From Paenibacillus tepidiphilus (GTDB taxonomy: Bacteria > Bacillota > Bacilli > Paenibacillales > Paenibacillaceae), in contig NZ_VWRQ01000008.1 of NCBI RefSeq assembly GCF_008635795.1, forward strand, positions 124,001-188,000: 64,000 nucleotides of DNA, written 5' to 3'. The stretch's first letter is position 1. Each line of letters starts with the position of its first letter. Below the pieces are notes generated by a model, which saw only the letters and a list, made by a program, of their open reading frames with translations, was not told the origin of the DNA and ran no database searches. Positions 53,357 through 62,081 of the stretch are shown here, piece by piece. The position numbers and the translations under genes are program-made.

Positions 53357-54952
53357 CTAGCCGTTGTTAGTGAAATGTACGATGGCATCTCCCCTGTACA
53401 AGTGGACGGCATTACGGCCGTTCCTTTTGGAGCTGTAGAGGGCGTGGTCAGCTTCGGACAGCATTTCCTCGAGAGCGGGATATTCGCGGCGGGCCTCCAC
53501 GACTCCGAAGCTGGCGGTCACATGGATGGCTCCGGACATCGTGTAAAGCGGGCTGTGTTCTATATCCTGGCGGATGGCTTCCGCAAGCATGGCCGCATCC
53601 TTCAGGGAAATTCCCGGCAGGCAGAGCACGAATTCCTCTCCCCCGTACCGCCCGAAGATATCCCCTGCGCGGAGGTGCCGGCCACAGACGGCGGTGATGT
53701 GCTGGAGTGCCAGGTCCCCGTATTGATGCCCGTAGCGGTCATTAATGCTTTTGAAGAAGTCGATGTCCAGCAGGATGATCGAGAGCGGCGTCCGGGTACG
53801 CTTGGCCTCTTCCAGCAGCCCACGGCTGCGCTCCACGAAATGGGTACGGTTATAAATACCGGTCAGACTGTCCACCGTAGCCAGCTGGAGCAGCTTCTCC
53901 TGCAGCAATCTGCGCTCGGTTACATCGATCAGCACAATCATCCGGCCGGCATATTCCCGGTTATGATTCTGTACCGGCGAGGACCGGACCTGATAATAAT
54001 ACGTTTCTTCGCCCCGCTGCCAGGCCAGCTCGCGCTCCCCGCTGACGAGCGGATCGGAATGCATAACATATTCCACGGCCTCGGCGCCGGCGGGCAGGAA
54101 CAGCTGCGCGAGCGAGTGTCCGATGGCCGGAGAGCCCAGACCCTCCAGCATTTCCGTGGCCGCCCGGTTGTAATCGACCAGCAAATCGGCCCGGTCGACG
54201 ACGAGCACCCCGTCGCGCATGCTGGCGAACAGATTCTCGCGGGCAATCGGAGCCGCAGTAAGCATGCCCCGGGAGAGGATGGCCCAAATATAAAGCGATG
54301 AGGTTATGCTCATAATGATCGGCACGGGGTCCATGCCGTAGGGAGTGCTGTCGATCAGATAGAGGAAGGCGCCCAGGGCCGGCAGGAACTGTCCGATGAA
54401 AATAGTGGTCATCTGCCGCATATAGCCGAGCTTCATCCGGTTCCACTGCCATAAAATCAGGATCATACCGGCCAGCATGCAGCCAAAGGTCATACTGCCC
54501 TGGACAATATACCAGGGGCCCATCACGACATCGACCAGCGGCCGGGGTGCACCTTCCCGGAAATGCATGGATTGGTAATAGAGATGATGCAGGTCATTGG
54601 TCCATACCAGCACTGTGGTTATACAGGGGACGGAATAGAGCACGGTCAAGAGCTTCCTGCCTACCAGACGGTCCAGACCGACGAAGTACATAATCATAAT
54701 CAGGCCGGACGGTGCGATAAACGGCATCCCCAGATATTCTACCTTGATCCAGAAGCTGATTTCCTGCATGGTGCTGCCCGAAAGCTCCAGCGCGAAGCCG
54801 AAGATATACACCGCCGAGGCGGCGGAGCTGAGAATGAACGCCTTGATTCCGGCGAAATCGGACTTTTTATAGTAGGCGAAGAGCGCCAGCAGCGCATTCA
54901 GCACGCCCGAGATGGAGACGACCACGATATAATTCGAAATCAGCGAATTCAT
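53357..54952 (-). CDS. Membrane diguanylate cyclase with 7-span sensor and PAS domain
   Basis: A 531-residue c-di-GMP synthase. Seven hydrophobic spans in the first 230 residues match the histidine-kinase-type 7TM sensor (SNYIVVVSISGVLNALLALF; GFALELSGSTMQEISFWIKV). A PAS domain follows (RENLFASMRDGVLVVDRADL), then GGDEF with active site RYGGEEF (437-441) and an intact RxxD inhibitory motif (RAGD) five residues before it. So it should make c-di-GMP and be feedback-controlled. ATG 54952 follows GGAGGCTGCCCCA. Confidence 0.94.
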   Translation of the reverse strand: MNSLISNYIVVVSISGVLNALLALFAYYKKSDFAGIKAFILSSAASAVYIFGFALELSGSTMQEISFWIKVEYLGMPFIAPSGLIMIMYFVGLDRLVGRKLLTVLYSVPCITTVLVWTNDLHHLYYQSMHFREGAPRPLVDVVMGPWYIVQGSMTFGCMLAGMILILWQWNRMKLGYMRQMTTIFIGQFLPALGAFLYLIDSTPYGMDPVPIIMSITSSLYIWAILSRGMLTAAPIARENLFASMRDGVLVVDRADLLVDYNRAATEMLEGLGSPAIGHSLAQLFLPAGAEAVEYVMHSDPLVSGERELAWQRGEETYYYQVRSSPVQNHNREYAGRMIVLIDVTERRLLQEKLLQLATVDSLTGIYNRTHFVERSRGLLEEAKRTRTPLSIILLDIDFFKSINDRYGHQYGDLALQHITAVCGRHLRAGDIFGRYGGEEFVLCLPGISLKDAAMLAEAIRQDIEHSPLYTMSGAIHVTASFGVVEARREYPALEEMLSEADHALYSSKRNGRNAVHLYRGDAIVHFTNNG

Positions 54953-55205
54953 TGGGGCAGCCTCCATGTCGGAAAGCCGGCAGATTCAACGTCCGGATGC
55001 AGGGACAGCGGCGGCACAGATGGCTTTGAACCGTTATTATAAGCATCGAACATAGTCGAAATAGTCTCCTATTTTAGTAAGAATGTTGATTAAATAGTAT
55101 CACAAATTGCTATAGATAACATTCGGTATTCCACGGGCACAGAAACCGGAGGTTAATCTTTATATCGGCATTTTGCCGGAAGTTTGACACCATGCACTGG
55201 CGGGC

Positions 55206-55267
55206 TAGACAAAATGACGAAATATCCGGAATGCAATCTTACGATTTGTCTAATGAGTGTCTATAGT
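55206..55267 (+). promoter_or_regulatory. Promoter of the ABC-transporter operon with PucR-type half-sites
   Basis: TTACGA (55239-55244), 17-bp spacer, TATAGT (55262-55267). The spacer contains TTTGTCTAAT (55245-55254), and TAGACAAA at 55206-55213 is its inverted copy. TGTCTAAT is the half-site of the perfect palindrome in front of the pucR-type gene. Confidence 0.55.
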
Positions 55268-55331
55268 GCAGCGTGTAACATGTTAGTTAACACTACACGA
55301 AGTAAAAAATCAGCAACTATGATGGTACTTG

Positions 55332-55348
55332 TGTTATTTTATATAACA
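55332..55348 (+). promoter_or_regulatory. Leader inverted repeat TGTTAT-N5-ATAACA
   Basis: A perfect 6-bp inverted repeat 35 bp upstream of the ATPase start codon, downstream of the predicted start point. Role unknown. The remainder of 54953-55383 has no credible ORF. Confidence 0.35.
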
Positions 55349-55383
55349 TAAAACGAACAACACTTCTAAAGGGGGAGCTGAAC

Positions 55384-56166
55384 ATGTCACTCTTAACGGC
55401 AGGCATTCCTGAAATTCAGCTGGAAAACGTCGAGATGCGCTATCGGGCGGAGGCGGCCGATGTGCTGGCGCTGCATCAGGTTACCCTTGATATTGCCAAA
55501 GGAGAGTTTGTATCGCTCCTGGGTCCTTCCGGCTGCGGCAAAACAACACTGCTGAGACTGATGGCGGATTTGCTGGCGCCCACCGGCGGCAATGTAACAG
55601 TCGCCGGCAAAAGCGCAAAGGAAGCCAGACTAGCCCGGAAATACGGCATTGTCTTTCAAAGTCCCGTGCTTTATGACTGGCGGAAGGTGAAGCATAACAT
55701 TACGCTGCCGCTGGAGCTAATGGGTGTCAAGAAATCGGTCCGTGAGGAGAAGGCGCTGGAGCTGCTTGAACTGGTAGGTCTTCAGGGCTTTGCCGACAAA
55801 TATCCCTGGCAGCTCAGCGGAGGCATGCAGCAGCGTGTAGCGATTGCCCGGGCGCTCTCCATGGAGCCGGAAATTCTGCTGATGGATGAGCCGTTCTCCG
55901 CGCTGGATGAATTTACCCGCGAACGGCTGAATGAAGAGCTGCTGGCGGTATGGGCCAAGGTGCGCAGTACCATTGTGTTCGTGACCCACAGCATTCCGGA
56001 ATCGATCTTCCTCTCCGACAGGGTGTTTGTGCTCTCCCCTCATCCGGGGCGGCTGTCAGCCGTCGTGGATATTCCGCTGCCGCGCCCGCGTACGGCGGAG
56101 ATGCGGAACAGTCCGCAATTCTTCGAGCTCATCGCCCGCATCCGTGGCAGCTTCGAAGGGGTGTAG
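55384..56166 (+). CDS. ABC transporter ATPase (pyrimidine/thiamine-precursor type)
   Basis: A 260-residue ATPase of the nitrate/taurine/HMP group: Walker [14 protein letters not shown]-loop VFQSPVLYDWRKV, signature [15 protein letters not shown], Walker B ILLMDEPFSALDE, switch VTHSIPE. AAAGGGGGAGC precedes the ATG. First of an operon with two permeases, a THI5-like binding protein, an aldehyde dehydrogenase and an aminotransferase. The catabolic partners suggest uptake of a pyrimidine or related amine rather than thiamine precursors. Confidence 0.92.
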   Translation: MSLLTAGIPEIQLENVEMRYRAEAADVLALHQVTLDIAKGEFVSLLGPSGCGKTTLLRLMADLLAPTGGNVTVAGKSAKEARLARKYGIVFQSPVLYDWRKVKHNITLPLELMGVKKSVREEKALELLELVGLQGFADKYPWQLSGGMQQRVAIARALSMEPEILLMDEPFSALDEFTRERLNEELLAVWAKVRSTIVFVTHSIPESIFLSDRVFVLSPHPGRLSAVVDIPLPRPRTAEMRNSPQFFELIARIRGSFEGV

Positions 56167-56169
56167 CCG

Positions 56170-56982
56170 ATGAGAGGGCAACATTCGCTGCTGCGCAGCC
56201 GGGCATTGCCGCTCGCGGTATGGGCTCTAGGTCTCCTGCTCGTATGGGAGGGGGGCTCCTGGCTGCTGCTGCATGCCGCCAAGGTCCCGCTGGCCCAGTC
56301 CAAGCTGCCGTATGTCCATGAAGTCGCCGCCACCTTATGGAGGTACAGTGGCACGCTGCTGAAGGAAGGCGGCGCTACCTTCGGCAACGCCGGGGTGGGG
56401 TTCTTGCTCGGCGCGGCTGCAGGGGCGGCTCTGGCGATACTGATGAGCCTTTCGAGGACGATTGAACGGCTTGCTTTTCCGTATGCGGTGGCTTCGCAGA
56501 TGATCCCGATTCTCGGGCTGGCGCCGATCATCTATGGCATTGTCCGGGACGAACAGATATCCCGCATCATTATCTCCGGGTATATCACCTTCTTTCCGGT
56601 CTCGCTCAATATGCTGCGCGGCCTGCGCAGCGTCGATCCTCCGGCGGTAGAGCTGATGCATTCCTATGCAGCGAAGCCGTGGGCGGTTTACTGGAAGCTG
56701 CGATTGCCGGCCTCGCTCCCGGGGCTGTTCAGCGGGCTGAAGATTGCTGCACCGCTTGCGGTTACGGGTGCTATTCTGGTGGAGCTGATGGGCGCGCAGC
56801 ACGGGATCGGCGTCATTATGCTGCGCAATCTGTATTACGGTCCATCCCATACGTATATGTTCTGGTCCACCGTAATCGTCGGCGCTTTGCTCGGCATGGC
56901 CAGTTACTGGCTGATGAGCCTGATTGAACGGCTGGTATCGCCGTGGCAGCCGGAGTTCCGGCCGAAAGGAGGCGCCAGATGA
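56170..56982 (+). CDS. ABC transporter permease
   Basis: A 270-residue membrane protein with about six spans and contact loop VELMHSYAAKPWAVYWKLRL. It begins 3 bp after the ATPase stop and its stop overlaps the next permease start (ATGATGG). Confidence 0.92.
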   Translation: MRGQHSLLRSRALPLAVWALGLLLVWEGGSWLLLHAAKVPLAQSKLPYVHEVAATLWRYSGTLLKEGGATFGNAGVGFLLGAAAGAALAILMSLSRTIERLAFPYAVASQMIPILGLAPIIYGIVRDEQISRIIISGYITFFPVSLNMLRGLRSVDPPAVELMHSYAAKPWAVYWKLRLPASLPGLFSGLKIAAPLAVTGAILVELMGAQHGIGVIMLRNLYYGPSHTYMFWSTVIVGALLGMASYWLMSLIERLVSPWQPEFRPKGGAR

Positions 56983-57845
56983 TGGAAGGTTCCTCTGCAA
57001 CATCTCTTATAACAACGGGTAATGAAGTTTCCCTTACCAAGTCGGAATCTGATTATCCGCGTTCCTCCCGCCGTCACCGCAAGCTCCTCAGTCCTGCGGT
57101 GTGGCTGCCCCTGCTGGCCGGTGTCCTGTTTCTGGCGATGTGGGAGCTGCAGCTGTTCCATAAGCTATTCGATCTGAAGAAGTACCAGCTGCCGCTGCCT
57201 TCGGCAATTTATGAAGCGATGCGCGATAACTTCAGCCTGCTGCTGTCCTACACGGGATATACACTCGCCGAGGCGGTTCTGGGCATGCTGATCGGCTCAG
57301 CGTGCGGCTTTGTTGTTGCTCTGGCGGCCACGGCCTGGCCGCGCTGGGGCGGCGGCAGCCTGACGCTGGTGGCCGCTCTGAACGCCGTGCCGATCGTGGC
57401 GCTGGCACCGATCATGAACCTGTGGTTCGGCGACGGTATCGGGTCGCGCGCCGCCATTGTGACGGCAACGACCATGGCGGCGATGGCAATCAACGCCTAT
57501 AAGGGCATGTCGGCGGTCGATCCGCTGGCCCTGGATCTGATGCATTCCTATGCCGCCGGGAAGAAGGAGGTCTTCCGGTATCTCCGCATCAAGAACAGCC
57601 TGCCGTATGTATTCACGGCGCTGAAGATCAATACAACGGCCAGTATGATCGGAGCGATCGTCGGTGAGTTCTTCTTTTCCTCCCGGGGGCTTGGCTACCT
57701 GCTCTCCAATTCAATCAAAGTGGCCAAAATGCCGCTCGGCTGGTCCTGCATCGTACTGGCAGCCATCGCAGGTGTCTTGTTCTATCTGATCGTTGAGCGG
57801 CTGGAAAAAGTGTTCATCAAGTGGCATTCCTCGCAGCGTGCGTAG
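56979..57845 (+). CDS. ABC transporter permease
   Basis: A 288-residue permease with six spans after a polar N-terminal tail of about 35 residues; contact loop LDLMHSYAAGKKEVFRYLRI. ATG 56979 follows AAAGGAGG inside the end of the preceding gene. The similar loops of the two permeases suggest an ancient duplication forming a heterodimer. Confidence 0.92.
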   Translation: MMEGSSATSLITTGNEVSLTKSESDYPRSSRRHRKLLSPAVWLPLLAGVLFLAMWELQLFHKLFDLKKYQLPLPSAIYEAMRDNFSLLLSYTGYTLAEAVLGMLIGSACGFVVALAATAWPRWGGGSLTLVAALNAVPIVALAPIMNLWFGDGIGSRAAIVTATTMAAMAINAYKGMSAVDPLALDLMHSYAAGKKEVFRYLRIKNSLPYVFTALKINTTASMIGAIVGEFFFSSRGLGYLLSNSIKVAKMPLGWSCIVLAAIAGVLFYLIVERLEKVFIKWHSSQRA

Positions 57846-57989
57846 TGTCCATATATCCGGTGAATCCGGCAGCTGCGGCGGTGGAAGACAGAGAGGAGCC
57901 GCCCGGCAGCCGTGTGCATACAGCATCAGGACAGTCAGCAGGTGCATTTGATTCCGAACAACTAACTAAATTGGGTAGGGGGAGTTGCA

Positions 57990-59105
57990 ATGATGAATGG
58001 TTTAAAAAGGTCGCCGCGCGGCGTAATGCTCCTGGCGGCAATGGTTCTGGTGCTCTCGCTGCTGGCAGGCTGCGGAGGGAATGGCAATGGCAATAACGGC
58101 GGGACTGAGGCGGAAGCGAATGCGAATGCTTCCGGCACGGAGGCGTCCAATGCGCCGGCAAGTGCAGAACCGGCTGCGGAGCCGGTAAAGGTTAAGCTTC
58201 AGCTGAAATGGGTGCCCCAGGCACAGTTTGCCGGTTACTTCCTGGCCAAAGATAAAGGTTATTACGCTGAGGAAGGGCTTGATGTCGAAATTCTGCCCGG
58301 CGGTCCGGACATCGTGCCGGAGCAGCAGGTAGCCGGCGGTACGGCCGACATCGGCGTGGACTGGGTTGCGAGTCTCCTGACCAGCCAGGAGCAGGAGATG
58401 CCGCTGGTGCAGATTGCCCAGATCTTCCAGAAGAGCGGTCTGGTGCTGGTGTCCAAGAAGGAAGCGGGCATTAACGGCCCGGCGGATCTGAAGGGCAAGA
58501 AGGTCGGCAACTGGATGGGCGGCAACGAGTTCGAAGTGCTGGCACTGTTCGATAAATACCAGCTGGATTCCAATAAGGACCTGAATTTCACGAAGCAGGG
58601 CTTTACCATGGACCAGTTCCTCGGCGGTGAAATCGACGCAGCATCGGCCATGACCTACAACGAATATCAGGTGGTGCTGGAATCGGGCATCAAGGCCGAA
58701 GAGCTGAACGTCATCGACATGAACGATGAGGGCGTGGCGATGCTGGAGGATAACCTGTTCGCCAACAGAGACTGGCTTGAGGACAATAAGGAGACAGCGG
58801 CCAAGTTCGTCCGTGCTTCGCTGAAGGGCTGGCAGGATGCCATCGCCGATCCCGAAGCGGCAGTGGACAGTGTGATGAAGCTGGCCGAGGAAGGCAGTAC
58901 CAGCCGCGAGCACCAGCTGACCATGATGACCGAGGTCGCCAAGCTTATTCAGCCGGAGGGCTTTGATGTCTCCAAGCTGGGCTATACTGATGCGGCAGCC
59001 TTCCAGCAAACCGCTGACATCGCCCTGAAATTCGGAGTGATCAAGGAAGCGGCCAATATCGAAGAGGCTTATACCAATGAGATTGTGGAGCTGGCGGCGC
59101 AATAA
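57990..59105 (+). CDS. ABC transporter substrate-binding lipoprotein, NMT1/THI5-like
   Basis: A 371-residue lipoprotein (lipobox LLAGC) with an Asn/Ala/Glu-rich linker and the THI5 signature: VKLQLKWVPQAQFAGYFLAK, KGYYAEEGLDVEILPGGPDI, QVAGGTADIGVDW. Family members bind HMP, riboflavin, or pyrimidine-like ligands. TAGGGGGAG precedes ATG 57990. The gene lies 144 bp after the permease, inside the operon. Confidence 0.93.
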   Translation: MMNGLKRSPRGVMLLAAMVLVLSLLAGCGGNGNGNNGGTEAEANANASGTEASNAPASAEPAAEPVKVKLQLKWVPQAQFAGYFLAKDKGYYAEEGLDVEILPGGPDIVPEQQVAGGTADIGVDWVASLLTSQEQEMPLVQIAQIFQKSGLVLVSKKEAGINGPADLKGKKVGNWMGGNEFEVLALFDKYQLDSNKDLNFTKQGFTMDQFLGGEIDAASAMTYNEYQVVLESGIKAEELNVIDMNDEGVAMLEDNLFANRDWLEDNKETAAKFVRASLKGWQDAIADPEAAVDSVMKLAEEGSTSREHQLTMMTEVAKLIQPEGFDVSKLGYTDAAAFQQTADIALKFGVIKEAANIEEAYTNEIVELAAQ

Positions 59106-59157
59106 GGGGTCTGCTCAAGCTCTCTTGAAATCAGCAGTTCCATACATGTTGTTCTTC

Positions 59158-59190
59158 ATAGATGGCCGCCTGTTCCTGGCGGTCATCTAT
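59158..59190 (+). terminator. Intercistronic stem-loop after the THI5-like binding-protein gene
   Basis: ATAGATGGCCGCC and GGCGGTCATCTAT form a 13-bp stem with one mismatch and 7-nt loop; no U run. As with the sugar operon, it may protect the binding-protein message or partly terminate. Confidence 0.6.
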
Positions 59191-59229
59191 CGTAATCGGC
59201 GGTAAAATCTATGTTTCAAGGAGGTGCAG

Positions 59230-60696
59230 ATGGTGTCCCTACTTGCGGGTCAGACGGCGATAGTCCGGAATTATGTAGGCGGCGTGTGGGTGGAATCAAC
59301 ATCCGGGCGTACGGAGGAAGTAGTGAACCCGGCCACGGGTGAGGTCATTGCGCAGGTGCCGCTGTCCGGCCGCAGGGAGCTGGATGATGCGGTGCGTGCG
59401 GCGGCGGAGGCTTATGTAACGTGGAAAAGAGTCCCTGTTCCCAGGCGGGCGCGTTATTTCTTCCAGTACCAGCAGCTGCTGGTGGAGCACTGGGAGGAGC
59501 TGGCCGGACTTATCACGCTTGAGAACGGCAAAAGCCTGGAGGAAGCAATGGGTGAGGTGCAGCGGGGGATCGAATGCGTGGAATTCGCCTCCGGTATACC
59601 GTCGCTGATGATGGGCAGCCAGCTCCCGGATATCGCAGGCGGGATTGAATCCGGCATGTACCGCTATCCGCTGGGTGTCATCGGCGGAATCGCTCCATTT
59701 AACTTCCCGATGATGGTGCCCTGCTGGATGTTCCCGCTGGCCGTGGCTTGCGGCAACACCTTTGTCATGAAGCCCTCGGAGCGTACGCCGCTGCTGATGA
59801 ACCGGCTGGCCGAGCTGTTCGCGGAGGCGGGCTTTCCGCCGGGGGTTCTGAATGTGGTGCACGGCGCACATGAGGTGGTCAATGGATTGCTGGATCATGC
59901 AGAGGTCAAGGCGGTCTCCTTCGTCGGCTCACAGCCGGTAGCGGAATACGTCTACAGACAGGGGGCGGCGCACGGCAAACGGGTGCAGGCGCTGGCCGGA
60001 GCCAAGAATCACTCCATTGTCCTTCCCGATGCCGATCTGGATAATGCCGTGAAGAACATTACCGCCGCCGCCTTCGGCTCGGCCGGTGAGCGCTGCATGG
60101 CCTGTGCCGTGGTCGCTGTGCATGAGGGCATCGCCGACGAACTGGTGCGGCGGCTGCTGGAAGCAGCCGACGGGCTGAAGATCGGTGACGGCAGGGAGGA
60201 TGGCGTCTTCCTCGGTCCGGTCATCCGTCAGGAGAACAAGGAACGCACGGTATCCTATATCGAGGCGGGGATTCGCGAGAATGCCGTACTGGTGCGAGAC
60301 GGGCGACGGGATGCGGCGGCTGCGGGAGCGGGGTATTTCCTGGGGCCGACTATCTTTGATCATGTCCAGCCGGGGATGGCGATCTGGCGGGAGGAGATAT
60401 TCGCGCCGCTGCTCTCGGTAGTGCGCGTCAAGGATCTGGCCGAAGCCATTGAGGTGACCAATCGTTCGCCATTCGCCAACGGCGCCTGCATCTATACCGA
60501 CAGTGCCAAGGCGGTCCGTCAGTTCCGCGAGGAAATCGACGCCGGCATGCTCGGAGTCAACCTGGGCGTTCCTGCGCCGATGGCCTTCTTCCCGTTCTCC
60601 GGCTACAAGCAGTCCTTCTATGGAGACCTGCATGCCAACGGCCGTGACGGCGTGGAATTCTACACCCGCAAGAAAATGATTACTGCCCGTTATTGA
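59230..60696 (+). CDS. mmsA: CoA-acylating malonate/methylmalonate-semialdehyde dehydrogenase
   Basis: A 488-residue dehydrogenase that turns malonate or methylmalonate semialdehyde into acetyl- or propionyl-CoA. Signature segments: [52 protein letters not shown], nucleophile Cys in [16 protein letters not shown], and [13 protein letters not shown] 59230 follows AAGGAGG. Next to a beta-alanine-type aminotransferase, which would supply malonate semialdehyde, this fits the last step of beta-alanine breakdown. Confidence 0.94.
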   Translation: MVSLLAGQTAIVRNYVGGVWVESTSGRTEEVVNPATGEVIAQVPLSGRRELDDAVRAAAEAYVTWKRVPVPRRARYFFQYQQLLVEHWEELAGLITLENGKSLEEAMGEVQRGIECVEFASGIPSLMMGSQLPDIAGGIESGMYRYPLGVIGGIAPFNFPMMVPCWMFPLAVACGNTFVMKPSERTPLLMNRLAELFAEAGFPPGVLNVVHGAHEVVNGLLDHAEVKAVSFVGSQPVAEYVYRQGAAHGKRVQALAGAKNHSIVLPDADLDNAVKNITAAAFGSAGERCMACAVVAVHEGIADELVRRLLEAADGLKIGDGREDGVFLGPVIRQENKERTVSYIEAGIRENAVLVRDGRRDAAAAGAGYFLGPTIFDHVQPGMAIWREEIFAPLLSVVRVKDLAEAIEVTNRSPFANGACIYTDSAKAVRQFREEIDAGMLGVNLGVPAPMAFFPFSGYKQSFYGDLHANGRDGVEFYTRKKMITARY

Positions 60697-60713
60697 CGAG
60701 AGGAGAGAGGACC

Positions 60714-62081
60714 TTGCAAAGCCTGGAGAATGAAAGCAGATTGGCGATTGAGAAGGACCAGCGTTATTTGTGGCATAATATTACGCCTTACAGCGAGAAG
60801 AACCCGCCGCTAATCGCAGCATCGGCCAGCGGTTCATGGGTCACCGACATTGACGGGAACCGGTATCTGGACGGCATGTCGGGATTATGGTGCGTCAACG
60901 CAGGGTACGGGCGCAAGGAGCTGGCCGATGCGGCTTACCAGCAGCTGCTCAGCCTTCCCTATTTCCCGCTGACGCAGAGCCATATGCCGGCGATTGCCCT
61001 GGCCGAGAAGCTTAATGAATGGCTGGAGGGCGATTACGTCGTGTTCTTCTCGAACAGCGGCTCGGAAGCCAATGAGGCTGCCTTCAAAATCGCCCGCCAA
61101 TATCATCAGCAGACCGGCCAGCATTACCGCCATAAGTTTATTGCCCGTTACCGGGGCTACCACGGCAGCTCGCTGGGTGCGCTGTCCGCCACCGGCCAGG
61201 CCCAGCGCAAATACAAATATGAGCCCTTGACCGGCGGCTTCCTGCACGTCGCTCCGCCGGACAGCTACCGCCGTCCGGCCGGGATGACCGTGGAGGAGTT
61301 CAACCTCCAATCCGCCGGGGCCATCGAGGATATGATCGTATGGGAAGGCGCTGAGACGGTTGCGGCGGTTATCATGGAGCCTGCGATTACCGGTGGCGGA
61401 GTTATTGTACCGCATCAGGTGTATCTTGACCGGGTGCAGGAAATCTGCCGGCGGCACGGCGTCCTGTTGATTATGGATGAAGTGATCTGCGGCTTCGGGC
61501 GCTCCGGGCGCAGGTTCGGCCATCATAATTATGGCGTGAAGCCGGACATCGTGACGATGGCCAAGGGACTGACCAGCGCTTATCTGCCGCTCTCGGCAAC
61601 GGCGGTGCGCAAGGAGCTCTATGAGGCGTTCAAGGATACCAGCGATGAATACGGCCACTTCCGCCATGTCAACACCTTCGGCGGCAATCCGGCGGCTTGC
61701 GCTCTGGCGCTGCGCAACCTGCAGCTGCTTGAAGAAGAGGGACTGGTGGAACGCGCTGATGTCCTTGGGCGCAGGCTGGCCGGGGAGCTCGCCCCGCTCC
61801 TTACGCATAAGCTGGTCGGCGATATCCGCAGCTTTGGCCTGATGACCGGCATTGAACTGGTGGCAGATAAAGAAAGCAAGCAGCCGGCTCCCCTTGATGC
61901 CGTAAAAGGCGTGATTGCCGACTGCAAGGCCAGGGGTCTGATTATCGGGAAGAACGGCGATACGGTGGCGGGTTTCAACAATGTGCTGACCCTTGCACCG
62001 CCGCTGTCTTCTACCGATGAGGATATCCAGTTTATTACCGATACACTCAAAGCTGTGCTGAACGGGCGCTGGGCAGAGTAA
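60714..62081 (+). CDS. Class III aminotransferase (beta-alanine/omega-amino acid:pyruvate type)
   Basis: A 455-residue PLP enzyme: GMSGLWCVNAGYGRKELADA, FFSNSGSEANEAAFKIARQY, RYRGYHGSSLGALSATG, DEVICGFGRSGRRFG, and PLP Lys in VTMAKGLTSAYLPLS. TTG 60714 follows GAGAGGAGAGAGGACC; the frame opens at TTG 60693 inside the previous gene's end. It would convert beta-alanine or a similar amine to the semialdehyde used by the adjacent dehydrogenase. Its 3' end overlaps the converging pucR-type gene by 35 bp. Confidence 0.92.
   Translation: MQSLENESRLAIEKDQRYLWHNITPYSEKNPPLIAASASGSWVTDIDGNRYLDGMSGLWCVNAGYGRKELADAAYQQLLSLPYFPLTQSHMPAIALAEKLNEWLEGDYVVFFSNSGSEANEAAFKIARQYHQQTGQHYRHKFIARYRGYHGSSLGALSATGQAQRKYKYEPLTGGFLHVAPPDSYRRPAGMTVEEFNLQSAGAIEDMIVWEGAETVAAVIMEPAITGGGVIVPHQVYLDRVQEICRRHGVLLIMDEVICGFGRSGRRFGHHNYGVKPDIVTMAKGLTSAYLPLSATAVRKELYEAFKDTSDEYGHFRHVNTFGGNPAACALALRNLQLLEEEGLVERADVLGRRLAGELAPLLTHKLVGDIRSFGLMTGIELVADKESKQPAPLDAVKGVIADCKARGLIIGKNGDTVAGFNNVLTLAPPLSSTDEDIQFITDTLKAVLNGRWAE

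Noticed and set aside
55384..59105. TPP riboswitch or thiamine assignment for the THI5-like transporter
   Set aside because: No TPP aptamer motif is seen in the leader, and the downstream genes are catabolic rather than thi genes.
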